Positions 9,264-18,437 of a DNA stretch of 35,959 bases are shown piece by piece; positions within the stretch are counted from its first letter, which is position 1; the number at the start of each line of letters is the position of its first letter. Origin of the DNA: an uncultured Oxalobacteraceae bacterium (GTDB lineage: Bacteria > Pseudomonadota > Gammaproteobacteria > Burkholderiales > Burkholderiaceae). The position numbers were made by a program, and so were the translations under genes. The notes under the pieces are model-generated. The model saw nothing but the letters and a program-made list of their open reading frames with translations. It searched no databases and was not told the origin of the DNA. The DNA lies in NCBI GenBank assembly GCA_946479255.1, contig CAMLFK010000018.1, positions 1 to 35,959 on the forward strand. Direction: 5' to 3'.

Positions 9264-12200
9264 ATGAAACAGATGCCAAAAGAACTGCGCCAACAGACCC
9301 TGGAACTGGTGCACGCGGCCCAAGCGCCTGCCGACGGCAGCCAGACCGAGGCCCTGATCCGGGCCTGGCTCGGGTCGCTGGACGACGCCGACCTGGCCGG
9401 CACCTCGCCGGAAATGCTGGCGCCGCTGCTGCGCGACGGTTTTTCGCAAGCTGCACGGCGCACTGCCGATGGCTGCCAGATCGCCCACCTGCGCTATTCC
9501 GACGGCCGCGGCGGCATGGCCACCGCCTTGCTGATCCTGAACGACGACATGCCCTACCTGGTCGATTCCTTCGTCATGGCCCTGCGCCGTGAAAAGGTCG
9601 CCGTGCATGGCGTGATGAATGCGGTGCTGGCGGTGCGGCGCGACGATGCCGGCAACGCCGTGGCGGTGGGCGAAGTGGGCGCTTCGCTCGAATCGGTGGT
9701 CCTGTGCCTCTTGGCCGAAGATCTCGACAACGACGAGATCGACGCCCTGGTCGCCAAGCTCCACATGGTCTCGCTTGACGCCGCCGTGGTGCACCGCGAT
9801 GCGGTGGCCATGGCCGACCGCATGACCGCGGTCGCGGCCGCCGCCGCCCAGCGCGGCACCGAAGGCCAGGAAGTGGCGGCCTTCCTGGAATGGGCGCGCA
9901 ATGAGGGCTTCGAGCCCTTCGGCTACGCCCACTATGTGGCCAAACCCGGCGTGCGCGAACTGGAACGCGATATCCCGAGCCGCATCGGCGTGCTGCAGGA
10001 TACCTCTCACCCGGTCTACGGCACCTGCCTGGCCAATATCCCCGGCGACTTCGACACCCTGTCGCGCCGCCCGGACAGCCTGTCCGTGGTCAAGGCCGAC
10101 GTGGCCGGCACCCTGCACCGCGACCAGCCGCTCGACTTCATCGGCGTGCGCGAGACCGACCAGCAGGGCACGGTACTGGGCGAGCACTGCTTCGTGGGCC
10201 TGTTCACCCGCGCAGCGACCGCCACCCCGCTGGCCCGGCTGCCATTCGCGCGTGGCCGCGTGGCGCGGGTACTGAGCCTGGCCGGCGTGCGCCAGGAAGG
10301 CTTCCGCGCCGAGAAGTTCCTTGAAATCCTGGAGTCGCTGCCGCGCACCGAAGCACTGGAAGCCGATCCCGAATGGCTGGCGCAGGTGTGCAGCGCCGTG
10401 GTGTCGCTGTACAAGCAGCCGCGCGCGCAGGTGTTCGCGCGGCGCGACGTGTATGGCCGCCACCTGAACGTGCTGGTCTACATTCCGCGCGAGCGCTACA
10501 GCGCCGCCGTGGCTGCGGCGCTCGCGCATGCGCTCAAGGAAAGCTCGGGCGCGGTGGACGTGCGCTCGCAGACCCTGGTGGCCGATGGCCCGCTGGCGCG
10601 CGTGTACCTGATCGCCCATGCGGCGCGCTATCCGCTCGACCTGGAAAGCGACATCCAGCAGCCTTTGCTGGCGGTGCTCGACGGCTGGCACGACCGCTTC
10701 GCCGCGCTGACCGAAAACGTGTTCGATACCGGCCTGCGTTCCAGCCTGCGCAAGCTGTGCTCCTTGCTGCCGGTGAACTACGTCACCGCCACCGCGCCGG
10801 CGGTGGCCTTCGAAGACTTGAATGCCATCCTGGCCAACAGCCAGCCGGGCAGGGTGGCGGTGCGGGTCGAAACCGGCGAAGCCGACGGCGGCGCCTCGAT
10901 CCGCCTGTACACCATCGACAGCGTGCCTTCGCTGTCGCGCATCCTGCCGGCGCTGCACAATGCCGGCGTGCTGATCGACCGCGAGCAGGCTTACACCATC
11001 CACACGGCCGACGGCAGCCGGCGCTTCGTCACCAGCCTGTCGGTGGATGTGGAGAGCGCTGCCAAGCTGGCAAAACCCAATGTGGTTGGCGTGGCGCAGG
11101 AGCTGTTCACCAAGCTGTTTAACGATGAGGCCGAGGACGGCCGCCTGAACGGCCTGGTGATCGAAGGAGGCTTGTCGACCCGCGAGGTACAGCTGGTGCG
11201 CGCTTACCTCAGCTACTGGCGCCAGACCGGTGCCAAGTTCTCGGTGCGCTACATGGCCGACACCTTGCGCCGCCGCCCCGACATGGTCAAGGACCTGGTG
11301 GACGGCTTCCTGCAGCGCTTCGACCCGGAGAGGACCGACACCGAACGTAACGCAGGGGCCGAGAAAATCGCTTCGGTCAAGTCGCGCCTGGCCAGCGTGA
11401 ACCATGCCGACACCGAAGAGATCCTGGCCGCGCTGGTCGACCTGGCGCTGGCCACGGTGCGCACCAACTACTTCCAGCGGTTGGGACATAACGACAGCGC
11501 CCAGGGCGACAAGATCATCTTCAAGTTCGACACCAGCCACCTGGCGCTGGTGCCGGAGCCAAAGCCGTTCCGCGAGATCTTCGTGTTCTCGCGCCGCTTC
11601 GAGGGCGTGCACCTGCGCGGCGGCCCGGTGGCGCGCGGCGGCCTGCGCTGGTCCGACCGCATGGAAGACTACCGCACCGAGGTGCTGGGCCTGGTCAAGG
11701 CGCAGATGGTCAAGAACGCCGTGATCGTGCCGGCCGGTTCCAAGGGCGGTTTTGTATGCAAGCAGATGCCGAAGGACGCGGTGCGCGAGGCGATTGCGGC
11801 CGAAGGCGAGGCCGTGTACCGCCTGTTCATTGCCAGCCTGCTGGAAGTAACCGACAACCGGGTGCGTGGAGAAATCGTGCCGCCTGCGGATACCGTGCGT
11901 TACGACCATGACGATCCTTACCTGGTGGTGGCGGCCGACAAGGGCACCGCGACCTTCTCCGACATCGCCAACAGCATCGCCGTGCAGCGCGGCTTCTGGC
12001 TGGGCGACGCGTTTGCCTCCGGCGGCTCGAACGGCTACGACCACAAGAAGATGGGCATCACCGCCAAGGGCGCGTTCGAAGCGGTCAAGCGCCACTTCTA
12101 CGAGATGGACCACGACATCAACACCACCCCGTTCACCGTCACCGGCGTGGGCGACATGTCGGGTGACGTGTTCGGCAACGGCATGCTGCTGTCGCGCCAC

Positions 12201-13997
12201 CTGAAACTGGTGGCTGCTTTCGATCATCGCCACATCTTCCTGGACCCGACCCCCGACGTGGCCACCTCGTTCGCCGAGCGTGCGCGCCTGTTCGCCCTGC
12301 CGCGCTCCTCGTGGGAGGACTACAACAAGGAACTGATCTCGACTGGCGGCGGGGTGTTCCCGCGCTCGGCGCGGACCATCGCGCTCACGCCGCAGGTGCG
12401 CGCCGCGCTCGACATCGAAGAAACCCAGTTGACGCCTGAAGAGCTGATGCACCGCATCCTCAAAGCTCCCGTCGACCTGTTCTACAACGGCGGCATCGGC
12501 ACCTACATCAAGGCGTCGAGCGAGACGCATGTACAGGTCAAGGACCGCGCCAACGACAACATCCGCGTGGACGGCAACCAGCTGCGCTGCAAGGTGGTGG
12601 CCGAAGGCGGCAACCTGGGCGTGACGCAGGCTGGGCGTATCGAGTTCGCCCTGCATGGCGGGCATATCTTCACCGATGCGATCGACAATTCGGCCGGGGT
12701 GGACTGCTCCGACCATGAAGTCAACGTGAAGATCTGGCTGGACACCGAAGTGAACGCCGGCGAACTGGCCGAGACCGACCGCAACCGCATCCTGGGCGAG
12801 ATGACCGGCGAGATCGAGCGCCTGGTCCTGCGCGACAATACCTTGCAAACGCACCTGCTGGTGCGCGAAGTGCAGGCGCAGGCCGAACCGGCGGTGGTCG
12901 ACGCCTACGCGGCCCTGATCGCCAGCCTGAACGCCGAAGGCGCGCTGTCGCGCGAGCTGGAGCAGCTGCCGAACTTCGCCGAGCTGCAGCGCCGCAAGTC
13001 CAGTGGCATCGGCCTCACCGCGCCGGAACTGGCGGTGGTGATTGCCAACGTCAAGAACCGCTACAAGCGCATGCTGGCGGCACTGCCGCTCACGGAAGAA
13101 AATTGGGCGGAGGCTGTGCTGCGGCCGTACTTCCCGCCGCTGCTGGTGTCCACCCGCGATCCGCTCAAGCATCCGTTGGCCAATGCGATCCTCGCCACCG
13201 TGCTGGCCAACGAGGCGGTCAACCGCTGCGGCCCGCTGATGCTGCGCGAACTGTCGCAGGAACACCAGCGCGATGAGACCCAAATCATCAAGGCCTGGGG
13301 CCAGGCCTGGGCGGCGCTGCACCTGGCGCCGGTGTTCGATGCGCTCGACGCCGACGCCTTGAGCGTACCGCGCGCGGTCTCGGTCAAGGTCGATGCGCGC
13401 ACCCGCGTGATGTTCAGGTCAGTCATCGAAGGCGTGCTGTCGGTGCCCCCCGACGCCCAGCGCGTGGCGTCAGGGATGATGGAGCTGACCCGCCTGTTCG
13501 CCGAGCCGGAGATGCTGGCCCAGCTGATGCCGGCCAGCGCCGAGGCGGACGCGCATGCCGAGCTGCCGGTGGTCTTCGCCAACGCCTGGCGGGTGGTCGA
13601 CGCCGTCGAGTCGGTGGCCAGCTTCCTGTTTGCGGCCGTGTCGGTGCCGCGTCCGGAGGGCATGAGCCTGGGGCAGTTCCTGCACGTAGGCATGGCGCTG
13701 CGCGCACAAGCCGGTATCGATGGGCTGGAACGCGGCCTCAAGCTGCCGGCGCGCGGCAAGTCGCAGGAGCAGTTGCGCAATTACGCGCAGCAGGCGCTGC
13801 GGCGCACCCAGCACCGTTTGCTGCAGCAGGTACTGGAGCGCTCCACCGGCGCCGACGACATGCTCGACGCCGTCGAGCTGGTGACCAATACGCTGGGCCT
13901 GGGCGGCAACGCCACGCCGGCAGACCTGGAGCAGGCCATGCTCGACGTGTGGGCGCTGTCGGAGGCGACCAGCGCCAGCATGCCGCAGGCGGCGTAA
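9264..13997 (+). CDS. gdhB: NAD-specific glutamate dehydrogenase, large (180 kDa) type
   Basis: A 1577-residue protein of the giant NAD-GDH family (P. aeruginosa GdhB, Streptomyces type), which deaminates glutamate to 2-oxoglutarate. About the first 480 residues are the ACT-like regulatory part. The catalytic core begins near residue 780 with GGLRWSDRMEDYRTEVLG, followed by PAGSKGGFVCKQMP (about 822) and the NAD-binding GVGDMSGDVFGNGM (about 961). A helical C-terminal region completes the chain. The start has a good ribosome site, GGAGAAG. The gene lies between astB and astE, with astE only three bases after its stop, so it is very likely part of the arginine operon. In P. aeruginosa the homologue is ArgR-controlled and allosterically affected by arginine; here the linkage is physical as well. 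The reading frame is unbroken. Confidence 0.95.
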   Translation: MKQMPKELRQQTLELVHAAQAPADGSQTEALIRAWLGSLDDADLAGTSPEMLAPLLRDGFSQAARRTADGCQIAHLRYSDGRGGMATALLILNDDMPYLVDSFVMALRREKVAVHGVMNAVLAVRRDDAGNAVAVGEVGASLESVVLCLLAEDLDNDEIDALVAKLHMVSLDAAVVHRDAVAMADRMTAVAAAAAQRGTEGQEVAAFLEWARNEGFEPFGYAHYVAKPGVRELERDIPSRIGVLQDTSHPVYGTCLANIPGDFDTLSRRPDSLSVVKADVAGTLHRDQPLDFIGVRETDQQGTVLGEHCFVGLFTRAATATPLARLPFARGRVARVLSLAGVRQEGFRAEKFLEILESLPRTEALEADPEWLAQVCSAVVSLYKQPRAQVFARRDVYGRHLNVLVYIPRERYSAAVAAALAHALKESSGAVDVRSQTLVADGPLARVYLIAHAARYPLDLESDIQQPLLAVLDGWHDRFAALTENVFDTGLRSSLRKLCSLLPVNYVTATAPAVAFEDLNAILANSQPGRVAVRVETGEADGGASIRLYTIDSVPSLSRILPALHNAGVLIDREQAYTIHTADGSRRFVTSLSVDVESAAKLAKPNVVGVAQELFTKLFNDEAEDGRLNGLVIEGGLSTREVQLVRAYLSYWRQTGAKFSVRYMADTLRRRPDMVKDLVDGFLQRFDPERTDTERNAGAEKIASVKSRLASVNHADTEEILAALVDLALATVRTNYFQRLGHNDSAQGDKIIFKFDTSHLALVPEPKPFREIFVFSRRFEGVHLRGGPVARGGLRWSDRMEDYRTEVLGLVKAQMVKNAVIVPAGSKGGFVCKQMPKDAVREAIAAEGEAVYRLFIASLLEVTDNRVRGEIVPPADTVRYDHDDPYLVVAADKGTATFSDIANSIAVQRGFWLGDAFASGGSNGYDHKKMGITAKGAFEAVKRHFYEMDHDINTTPFTVTGVGDMSGDVFGNGMLLSRHLKLVAAFDHRHIFLDPTPDVATSFAERARLFALPRSSWEDYNKELISTGGGVFPRSARTIALTPQVRAALDIEETQLTPEELMHRILKAPVDLFYNGGIGTYIKASSETHVQVKDRANDNIRVDGNQLRCKVVAEGGNLGVTQAGRIEFALHGGHIFTDAIDNSAGVDCSDHEVNVKIWLDTEVNAGELAETDRNRILGEMTGEIERLVLRDNTLQTHLLVREVQAQAEPAVVDAYAALIASLNAEGALSRELEQLPNFAELQRRKSSGIGLTAPELAVVIANVKNRYKRMLAALPLTEENWAEAVLRPYFPPLLVSTRDPLKHPLANAILATVLANEAVNRCGPLMLRELSQEHQRDETQIIKAWGQAWAALHLAPVFDALDADALSVPRAVSVKVDARTRVMFRSVIEGVLSVPPDAQRVASGMMELTRLFAEPEMLAQLMPASAEADAHAELPVVFANAWRVVDAVESVASFLFAAVSVPRPEGMSLGQFLHVGMALRAQAGIDGLERGLKLPARGKSQEQLRNYAQQALRRTQHRLLQQVLERSTGADDMLDAVELVTNTLGLGGNATPADLEQAMLDVWALSEATSASMPQAA

Positions 13998-14000
13998 GCG

Positions 14001-14975
14001 ATGGCGCTCACTGATGCAGTGCGCCGCCTGGCCGGCGCCGATTTCAGCGAGGTGGCGCCGCGCTTCACCGCTGCCGGTTTCTCGGTAAGCCTGCCGGCGC
14101 CGGGCATCATGACGGTGCGGCGCGGGGGACCAGAGCGGCCCGCCGTGGTGATCTCGGTCGGCGTGCATGGCGACGAGACCGGGCCCATCGAGATGCTGGC
14201 CCATGAACTCGATGCGCTGTCGCACGAGGCGCATCTGCTGGCGGTGGATCTGATGGTCTGTGTCGGCAATATCGCCGCCATCGCCGCCGGCAAGCGCTTC
14301 ATCGATGCGGACCTGAACCGCATGTTCCGCCCGGTGCGCGGCTCGCTGGCGCAGGCGGCGGAAAGCGCGCGCGCCGACACCCTGATCGCCGCCACCGATG
14401 CCTTCTTCGCCGGTGCCGGCTTGGCGCGCTGGCACCTGGATCTGCACACCGCGATCCGTCCGTCGGCGTTCCCCACCTTCGCCATCGTGCCCTTGCTGAT
14501 TGCCGATGAGGGGCGTGGCATGCTGATCGACTGGCTGGGCCAGGCCGGCATCGGCGCCATCATCATGAACCCGGCCTCCGCCGGCACCTACAGCTATTAC
14601 AGCGCCGAGCACCATGGCGCGGCCGGCAGCACCGTGGAGCTGGGAAGGGTGGGCACCCTGGGGCAGAACGACCTGAGCCAGTTTGCCGATGCGGCCGGGG
14701 CCATGGCCAGCCTGCTGCGCGGAAGGACCGGCGCGCCGGCCAAAGCCGCGCCGCAGGTGTTCAAGGTGGCGCAGGAAGTCATCAAGCTGTCGGACGGCTT
14801 CCGCATGACGGTCGGGCGCGACACGCAGAACTTCACCGCCCTGCGCCAGGGCGAGGTGATCGCCACCGATGGCGATACGGTCTACACGGTGAAGCACGCG
14901 GAGGAACTGGTGGTGTTCCCCAATCCCGACGTGCGGGTGGGCCTGCGCGCCGCTTTGATGGTGGTGCGAGCGTAA
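14001..14975 (+). CDS. astE: Succinylglutamate desuccinylase
   Basis: A 324-residue zinc carboxypeptidase-fold enzyme that splits N-succinylglutamate into succinate and glutamate, the final AST step. The zinc ligands are visible as H56 and E59 in GVHGDETGPIEML and H149 in HLDLHTAIRP. The catalytic Glu is probably E213 in TVELGRVG. Length matches the family (about 320-345). The ATG follows the gdhB stop after three bases, with no clear ribosome site of its own, which suggests translational coupling to gdhB. Its product, glutamate, is the substrate of that neighbour. No terminator is visible after it in the 47 bases before the next gene. Confidence 0.94.
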   Translation: MALTDAVRRLAGADFSEVAPRFTAAGFSVSLPAPGIMTVRRGGPERPAVVISVGVHGDETGPIEMLAHELDALSHEAHLLAVDLMVCVGNIAAIAAGKRFIDADLNRMFRPVRGSLAQAAESARADTLIAATDAFFAGAGLARWHLDLHTAIRPSAFPTFAIVPLLIADEGRGMLIDWLGQAGIGAIIMNPASAGTYSYYSAEHHGAAGSTVELGRVGTLGQNDLSQFADAAGAMASLLRGRTGAPAKAAPQVFKVAQEVIKLSDGFRMTVGRDTQNFTALRQGEVIATDGDTVYTVKHAEELVVFPNPDVRVGLRAALMVVRA

Positions 14976-15022
14976 TCCCGAGGCCTGCGCTAGACTTGTT
15001 GTTTTGATCAGTCTGGCATCCG

Positions 15023-16117
15023 ATGAGCACTCTCTTTACGCCGTTTAAAGTTGGTCCGCTGGCGCTGGCCAACCGCATCACCATCGCCCCCATGTGCCAG
15101 TACTCGTCCGACGAAGGCCTGGCCAACGACTGGCACATGATCCATCTCGGCCACCTGGCCTTGTCCGGCGCATCCCTGCTGACTTTTGAAGCCACCGGCG
15201 TCTCGCCGGAAGCGCGCATTTCCGCCCGCGACCTCGGCATCTGGTCGGATGCGCATGTGGCCGCGCTCGCGCCGGTCGTCGCCGCCATTCGCCGGCACTC
15301 GCCCATCAAACTCGCCATCCAGCTGGCGCACGCCGGCCGCAAGGCGTCCAGCCGGGTGCCGTGGGAGGGCGGTTCCAATGTATCGCTGGCCGATGGCGGC
15401 TGGCAGACGGTGGCGGCGTCCATGCTGCCGCATGCAGCGGCCGATACGGTGCCGCTCGCGCTCGACGAAGCCGGTCTGCGCAAGGTCCGCGAAGACTTCG
15501 CCGCCGCCGCGCGGCGCAGCCATGTGCTGGGACTGGACGCCATCGAAGTGCACGCCGCGCACGGCTATTTGCTGCACCAGTTCCTCTCTCCCTTGGCCAA
15601 CGGGCGCGAGGACGCCTATGGCGGCTCGCTGGAAAACCGCATGCGCTTTCCTTTGGCGGTGTTCGCTGCCGTGCGCGCCGCGGTGCCGGCCACGATGGCG
15701 GTCGGGGTGCGCATTTCGGCCACCGACTGGGTCGAGGGCGGCTGGGATATCGAGCAAAGCGTGGTTTTTTCCCAGGCGCTCAAGGAGGCCGGTGCCGATT
15801 TCATTCACGTCTCCACCGGCGGTGTGTCGACCGCGCAGAAAATTACGCTGGAGCCGGGCTATCAGGTGCCCTTCGCCGGTCGCATCAGGGAGGAGACCGG
15901 CATGCCGACCATCGCGGTGGGCTTGATTACCGATCCGCTGCAGGCCGAACAGATTGTCGCCAGCGGCCAGGCGGACCTGATCGCGCTGGCGCGGGCGATG
16001 CTGTTCAATCCACGCTGGCCGTGGCATGCCGCCGCCGCGCTGGGCGCGCAGGTGGACGCGCCGCCGCAGTACTGGCGCTCGCAGCCGCGCGAATTCAAGA
16101 ACCTGTTTGGGAGTTGA
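15023..16117 (+). CDS. Old Yellow Enzyme family NADH:flavin oxidoreductase (YqjM/NamA-like)
   Basis: A 364-residue FMN-dependent ene-reductase. It has the class-III (YqjM, 'thermophilic-like') marks: Cys25 in IAPMCQYS, which tunes the flavin, the substrate-anchoring pair in HAAHGYLLHQFLSPLAN, and NGREDAYGGSLENRMRF. The C-terminal FMN phosphate site reads VGLITDPLQAE and DLIALARAMLFNP. Such enzymes reduce activated C=C bonds in enals, enones, nitro compounds and electrophilic toxins with NAD(P)H; the natural substrate is seldom known. It lies 47 bases after astE and directly abuts a Nudix hydrolase, with which it is probably co-transcribed. I see no link to arginine catabolism beyond proximity. 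Confidence 0.9.
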   Translation: MSTLFTPFKVGPLALANRITIAPMCQYSSDEGLANDWHMIHLGHLALSGASLLTFEATGVSPEARISARDLGIWSDAHVAALAPVVAAIRRHSPIKLAIQLAHAGRKASSRVPWEGGSNVSLADGGWQTVAASMLPHAAADTVPLALDEAGLRKVREDFAAAARRSHVLGLDAIEVHAAHGYLLHQFLSPLANGREDAYGGSLENRMRFPLAVFAAVRAAVPATMAVGVRISATDWVEGGWDIEQSVVFSQALKEAGADFIHVSTGGVSTAQKITLEPGYQVPFAGRIREETGMPTIAVGLITDPLQAEQIVASGQADLIALARAMLFNPRWPWHAAAALGAQVDAPPQYWRSQPREFKNLFGS

Positions 16118-16120
16118 GTG

Positions 16121-16657
16121 ATGGCTGAAGAAATCGAATGCCTTGAAAACCGCGAGGCGTATGTCAATCCATGGATGCGCGTCCGCGAGGACAAGATCCG
16201 CCGGGCCGATGGTTCGGAAGGCCTGTACGGCGTGATCGAAAAACCTGATTTCGTCGTGGTGGTGGCCTTGCGCGACGGTGCGGTGGCGATGGTCGAGCAG
16301 TACCGCTATCCGGTGAAGAAGCGCTGTTGGGAGTTCCCGCAAGGTTCAGTGGCGGGCGAGCTTGACCAGGTGAGCGTGGCGCGCACCGAGCTGCGCGAGG
16401 AAACCGGCCTGCTGGCCGAAACGGTCACGCATGCCGGCCGCCTGTATCTGGCGTATGGCATCTGCAACCAGGCCTATGACGTGTTCCTGGCCACCGGGTT
16501 GACGCAGGGCGAGGCGCAGCTGGAGCAGGAAGAGCAGGGATTGATTTCGCGCTTTGTGCCGGTCGCGGAACTGGAACGGCAGATCATCGCGGGTGAAATG
16601 GTCGATGCGACCACGGTCGCGGCATTCGGCCTGCTCCGCCTGAAGAAGATGATTTAG
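16121..16657 (+). CDS. Nudix hydrolase, ADP-ribose pyrophosphatase-like
   Basis: A 178-residue Nudix protein resembling the ADP-ribose/NDP-sugar pyrophosphatase group. Visible parts are the N-terminal strand domain (residues 5-50), VVVVALRDGAVAMVEQYRYPVKKRCWEFP, and a Nudix box GSVAGELDQVSVARTELREE followed by TG. The box is slightly unusual: the first Arg of the REUXEEXGU core is Thr, and the upstream Glu is shifted by one position; the EE pair that binds metal is intact. I chose ATG 16121 over GTG 16118 because GGGAG (16109-16113) then has normal spacing. The gene begins three bases after the OYE stop, so the two are co-translated. The substrate is not decidable from sequence. Confidence 0.85.
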   Translation: MAEEIECLENREAYVNPWMRVREDKIRRADGSEGLYGVIEKPDFVVVVALRDGAVAMVEQYRYPVKKRCWEFPQGSVAGELDQVSVARTELREETGLLAETVTHAGRLYLAYGICNQAYDVFLATGLTQGEAQLEQEEQGLISRFVPVAELERQIIAGEMVDATTVAAFGLLRLKKMI

Positions 16658-16660
16658 CCA

Positions 16661-16692
16661 TCGCCCCGCCGCACACGCGACGGGGACGGCGA
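16661..16692. terminator. GC-rich hairpin between convergent genes
   Basis: TCGCC at 16661-16665 pairs with GGCGA at 16688-16692, and an inner CCCGCCG/CGACGGG stem forms with one G:U pair. It sits between the stops of the Nudix gene and hmp, which converge. There is no T-tract on either side, so an intrinsic terminator is possible but not well supported. Confidence 0.35.
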
Positions 16693-16698
16693 TACCTG

Positions 16699-17871
16699 TT
16701 AGATCAGGTGATCGAGCGCCTCCGGCCCGAACACCTCACGGTGCAGCTTATCGGCCGGCACACCCAGGTCCAGCAGCGCCTTCCACTGCTCCTGCATGAA
16801 CGGCAGCGGGCCGCACAGGTACACATCCACTTCAGTGCGCGGCCACTTGGGCAGCTGGCTCACGTCCATGCGGCCCACCTTGTCTTCATGGAAGGTCACC
16901 ACCTGCAAGTTAGGCATCAGCGCGCGCACGGCCGTCAGGTCGTCCCGATGCGCATGATGCGCCGCGTCACGGGCGGCGTGGGCGAAGATCACGGGGCGTT
17001 GCGGATGTACCTGCGCGATGCGGCGGATGGCCGCGATCATCGGCGTAATCCCCACGCCGGCCGACAGCAGCACCACCGGCTCTTCCGATTCGGTGTCCGG
17101 CGTGAAGTCGCCAAACGGATGCGATACCTGCAGCTCGCCGCCGACCTTCACATGCTCATGAATCCAGTTCGACACCTGGCCGGCCGGCGTGGCGGCACTT
17201 GCCTCTTCACGCTTGACCGAGATGCGCATGCTGTGGCCATCGGGCGCATCCGACAGGCTGTACTGGCGCAGTTGGCGGCGGCCGTCGTCAAAAGTCACCG
17301 CGCAGCTGACGTACTGGCCGGCCTTGAAGGCGGGCAGGGCGCCGCCGTCGGCGGGCACGAAGCGGATCGACATCACCTTGTCGCTCTGGCGCAGCACTTC
17401 GGTCACGCGCATGGTGCGGGTGTAGCCCGGCTCGATCCCGGCGCCGGCATACAGCGCGGCTTCGGCGTCGATGAACAGCCTGGCCAGGGAGCCGTAGGCT
17501 TCGGCCCATGCGGCCAGCAGTTCCGGGGTGGCGGCCTCGCCCAGCGTTTCGGAGATCGCGGCCAGCAGGTGGCGCCCGACGATCGGATAGTGTTCGGCAC
17601 GGATGCCGACCGAGACGTGCTTGTGGACGATGCGCTTGACCACCGGCCCGAGCGCGCCCGGGTTGCCGATGTTGGCGGCATACGCGAACACCGCCGATGC
17701 GAGCGACTGCTGCTGGGCGCCGGTGGCCTGGTTTCCCATGTTGAACAGGTTCGTCAGGGCCGGCAGTTCAGCGAACAGATTGCGGTAGAAGGCGGTGGTG
17801 ATGGCCACGCCATGGGCACGCAGGACTGGAACGCTGGCATCGATGTAGGGGCGGGAAGTCGCTGAAATCAT
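16699..17871 (-). CDS. hmp: Flavohemoglobin, nitric oxide dioxygenase
   Basis: A 390-residue flavohemoprotein that oxidises NO to nitrate with O2 and NAD(P)H. The globin domain (1-140) has the distal Tyr29 in AFYRN, the proximal His85 in HKHVSVG, and Tyr95, all at the same numbers as in E. coli Hmp. The reductase domain follows, with the FAD motif RQYSLSDAP and the NAD-binding GVGITPMIAAIRR, ending in CGPLPFMQ and FGPE. The ribosome site GAGGTAA supports ATG 17871. A palindromic NsrR operator lies 14-36 bases upstream of the start, and nsrR itself is the next gene upstream on the same strand. A terminator separates them, so hmp should have its own NO-inducible promoter. Confidence 0.96.
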   Translation of the reverse strand: MISATSRPYIDASVPVLRAHGVAITTAFYRNLFAELPALTNLFNMGNQATGAQQQSLASAVFAYAANIGNPGALGPVVKRIVHKHVSVGIRAEHYPIVGRHLLAAISETLGEAATPELLAAWAEAYGSLARLFIDAEAALYAGAGIEPGYTRTMRVTEVLRQSDKVMSIRFVPADGGALPAFKAGQYVSCAVTFDDGRRQLRQYSLSDAPDGHSMRISVKREEASAATPAGQVSNWIHEHVKVGGELQVSHPFGDFTPDTESEEPVVLLSAGVGITPMIAAIRRIAQVHPQRPVIFAHAARDAAHHAHRDDLTAVRALMPNLQVVTFHEDKVGRMDVSQLPKWPRTEVDVYLCGPLPFMQEQWKALLDLGVPADKLHREVFGPEALDHLI

Positions 17872-17884
17872 GTTACCTCATCAT

Positions 17885-17907
17885 TTTATGCATTTAATAT
17901 GCATATT
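17885..17907 (-). promoter_or_regulatory. NsrR operator of hmp
   Basis: ATGCATTT, one base, ATATGCAT (17888-17904) forms a near-perfect palindrome with 7 of 8 arm positions paired. It matches the core of the NsrR consensus ATGYATTT-N-AAATRCAT. Its place just before hmp, next to an nsrR gene, makes the assignment strong. Bound NsrR would block the hmp promoter until NO damages its Fe-S cluster. Confidence 0.82.
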
Positions 17908-17914
17908 TATAGTG

Positions 17915-17938
17915 AAAAAAAACGGCGGGCTCGCCGTT
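17915..17938 (-). terminator. Intrinsic terminator of nsrR
   Basis: On the minus strand a 7-bp stem AACGGCG/CGCCGTT with a four-base loop is followed by eight T (A-run 17915-17922). The stem includes part of the nsrR stop codon. It separates nsrR from hmp transcription. Confidence 0.75.
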
Positions 17939-18398
17939 ACACGGTTGCTACTGAGCTGTCTAAAAACCGGCGATGCATGCGAACGATCTGCTCACCCGCG
18001 GCGCCGTCGGTCATTTGCGCCAGCGTGAATTCATCCATCGCCGCGTAAAAGGCACGCATGCCGGCGGCGAGTGCGCCGCGCAAGCGGCAATCCTGGCGCA
18101 GTACGCAGGCGCTGCCTTCGCAGTCGACCAGTTCGGCGTCGCCTTCGAGCTCGCGCAGCACCTGTCCCACTTTGAGGCTGGCCGGATCGACCGCCAGGCG
18201 GATGCCGCCGTTGCGCCCGCGCGTCGCCTTGACCCAGCCGGCGCGCGCCAGGTGGCCAACGACTTTGACCAGGTGATTGCCGGGGATGTCGAACTGGCTG
18301 GCGACTTCAGCCACCGTCACCGGGGCGCGGTCGCTGCCGGCCCGCGCCAGGTAAATCAGCACGCGCAGGCCTATATCGGAAAAGCGGGTCAGGCGCAT
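17937..18398 (-). CDS. nsrR: NO-sensing Rrf2-family repressor NsrR
   Basis: A 153-residue Rrf2 winged-helix protein. The recognition region is VAEVASQFDIPGNHLVKVVGHL (about 29-50, shown in two overlapping parts: VAEVASQFDIP and NHLVKVVGHL), with the wing GRNGGIRLA. Three cysteines, C93, C98 and C104 in VDCEGSAC and RQDC, have the C-X4-C-X5-C spacing of the E. coli NsrR [Fe-S] ligands. A longer start at 18452 is possible, but I chose ATG 18398. The protein then begins MRLTRFSDIGLRVL as the family does, and the upstream NsrR-like operator lies outside the coding region. The protein would repress itself and hmp. Confidence 0.92.
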   Translation of the reverse strand: MRLTRFSDIGLRVLIYLARAGSDRAPVTVAEVASQFDIPGNHLVKVVGHLARAGWVKATRGRNGGIRLAVDPASLKVGQVLRELEGDAELVDCEGSACVLRQDCRLRGALAAGMRAFYAAMDEFTLAQMTDGAAGEQIVRMHRRFLDSSVATV

Positions 18399-18437
18399 GG
18401 CGGCTTGATGTAAGTGGGAACGGCGGTATTCTATCAA

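Noticed and set aside
8979..13322. A 1447-codon open frame on the minus strand opposite gdhB
   Set aside because: It is rich in Gln, His, Arg and Ala, has no recognisable domain, and lies in the antisense frame that GC3-rich codons keep open. The plus-strand gdhB is fully conserved.
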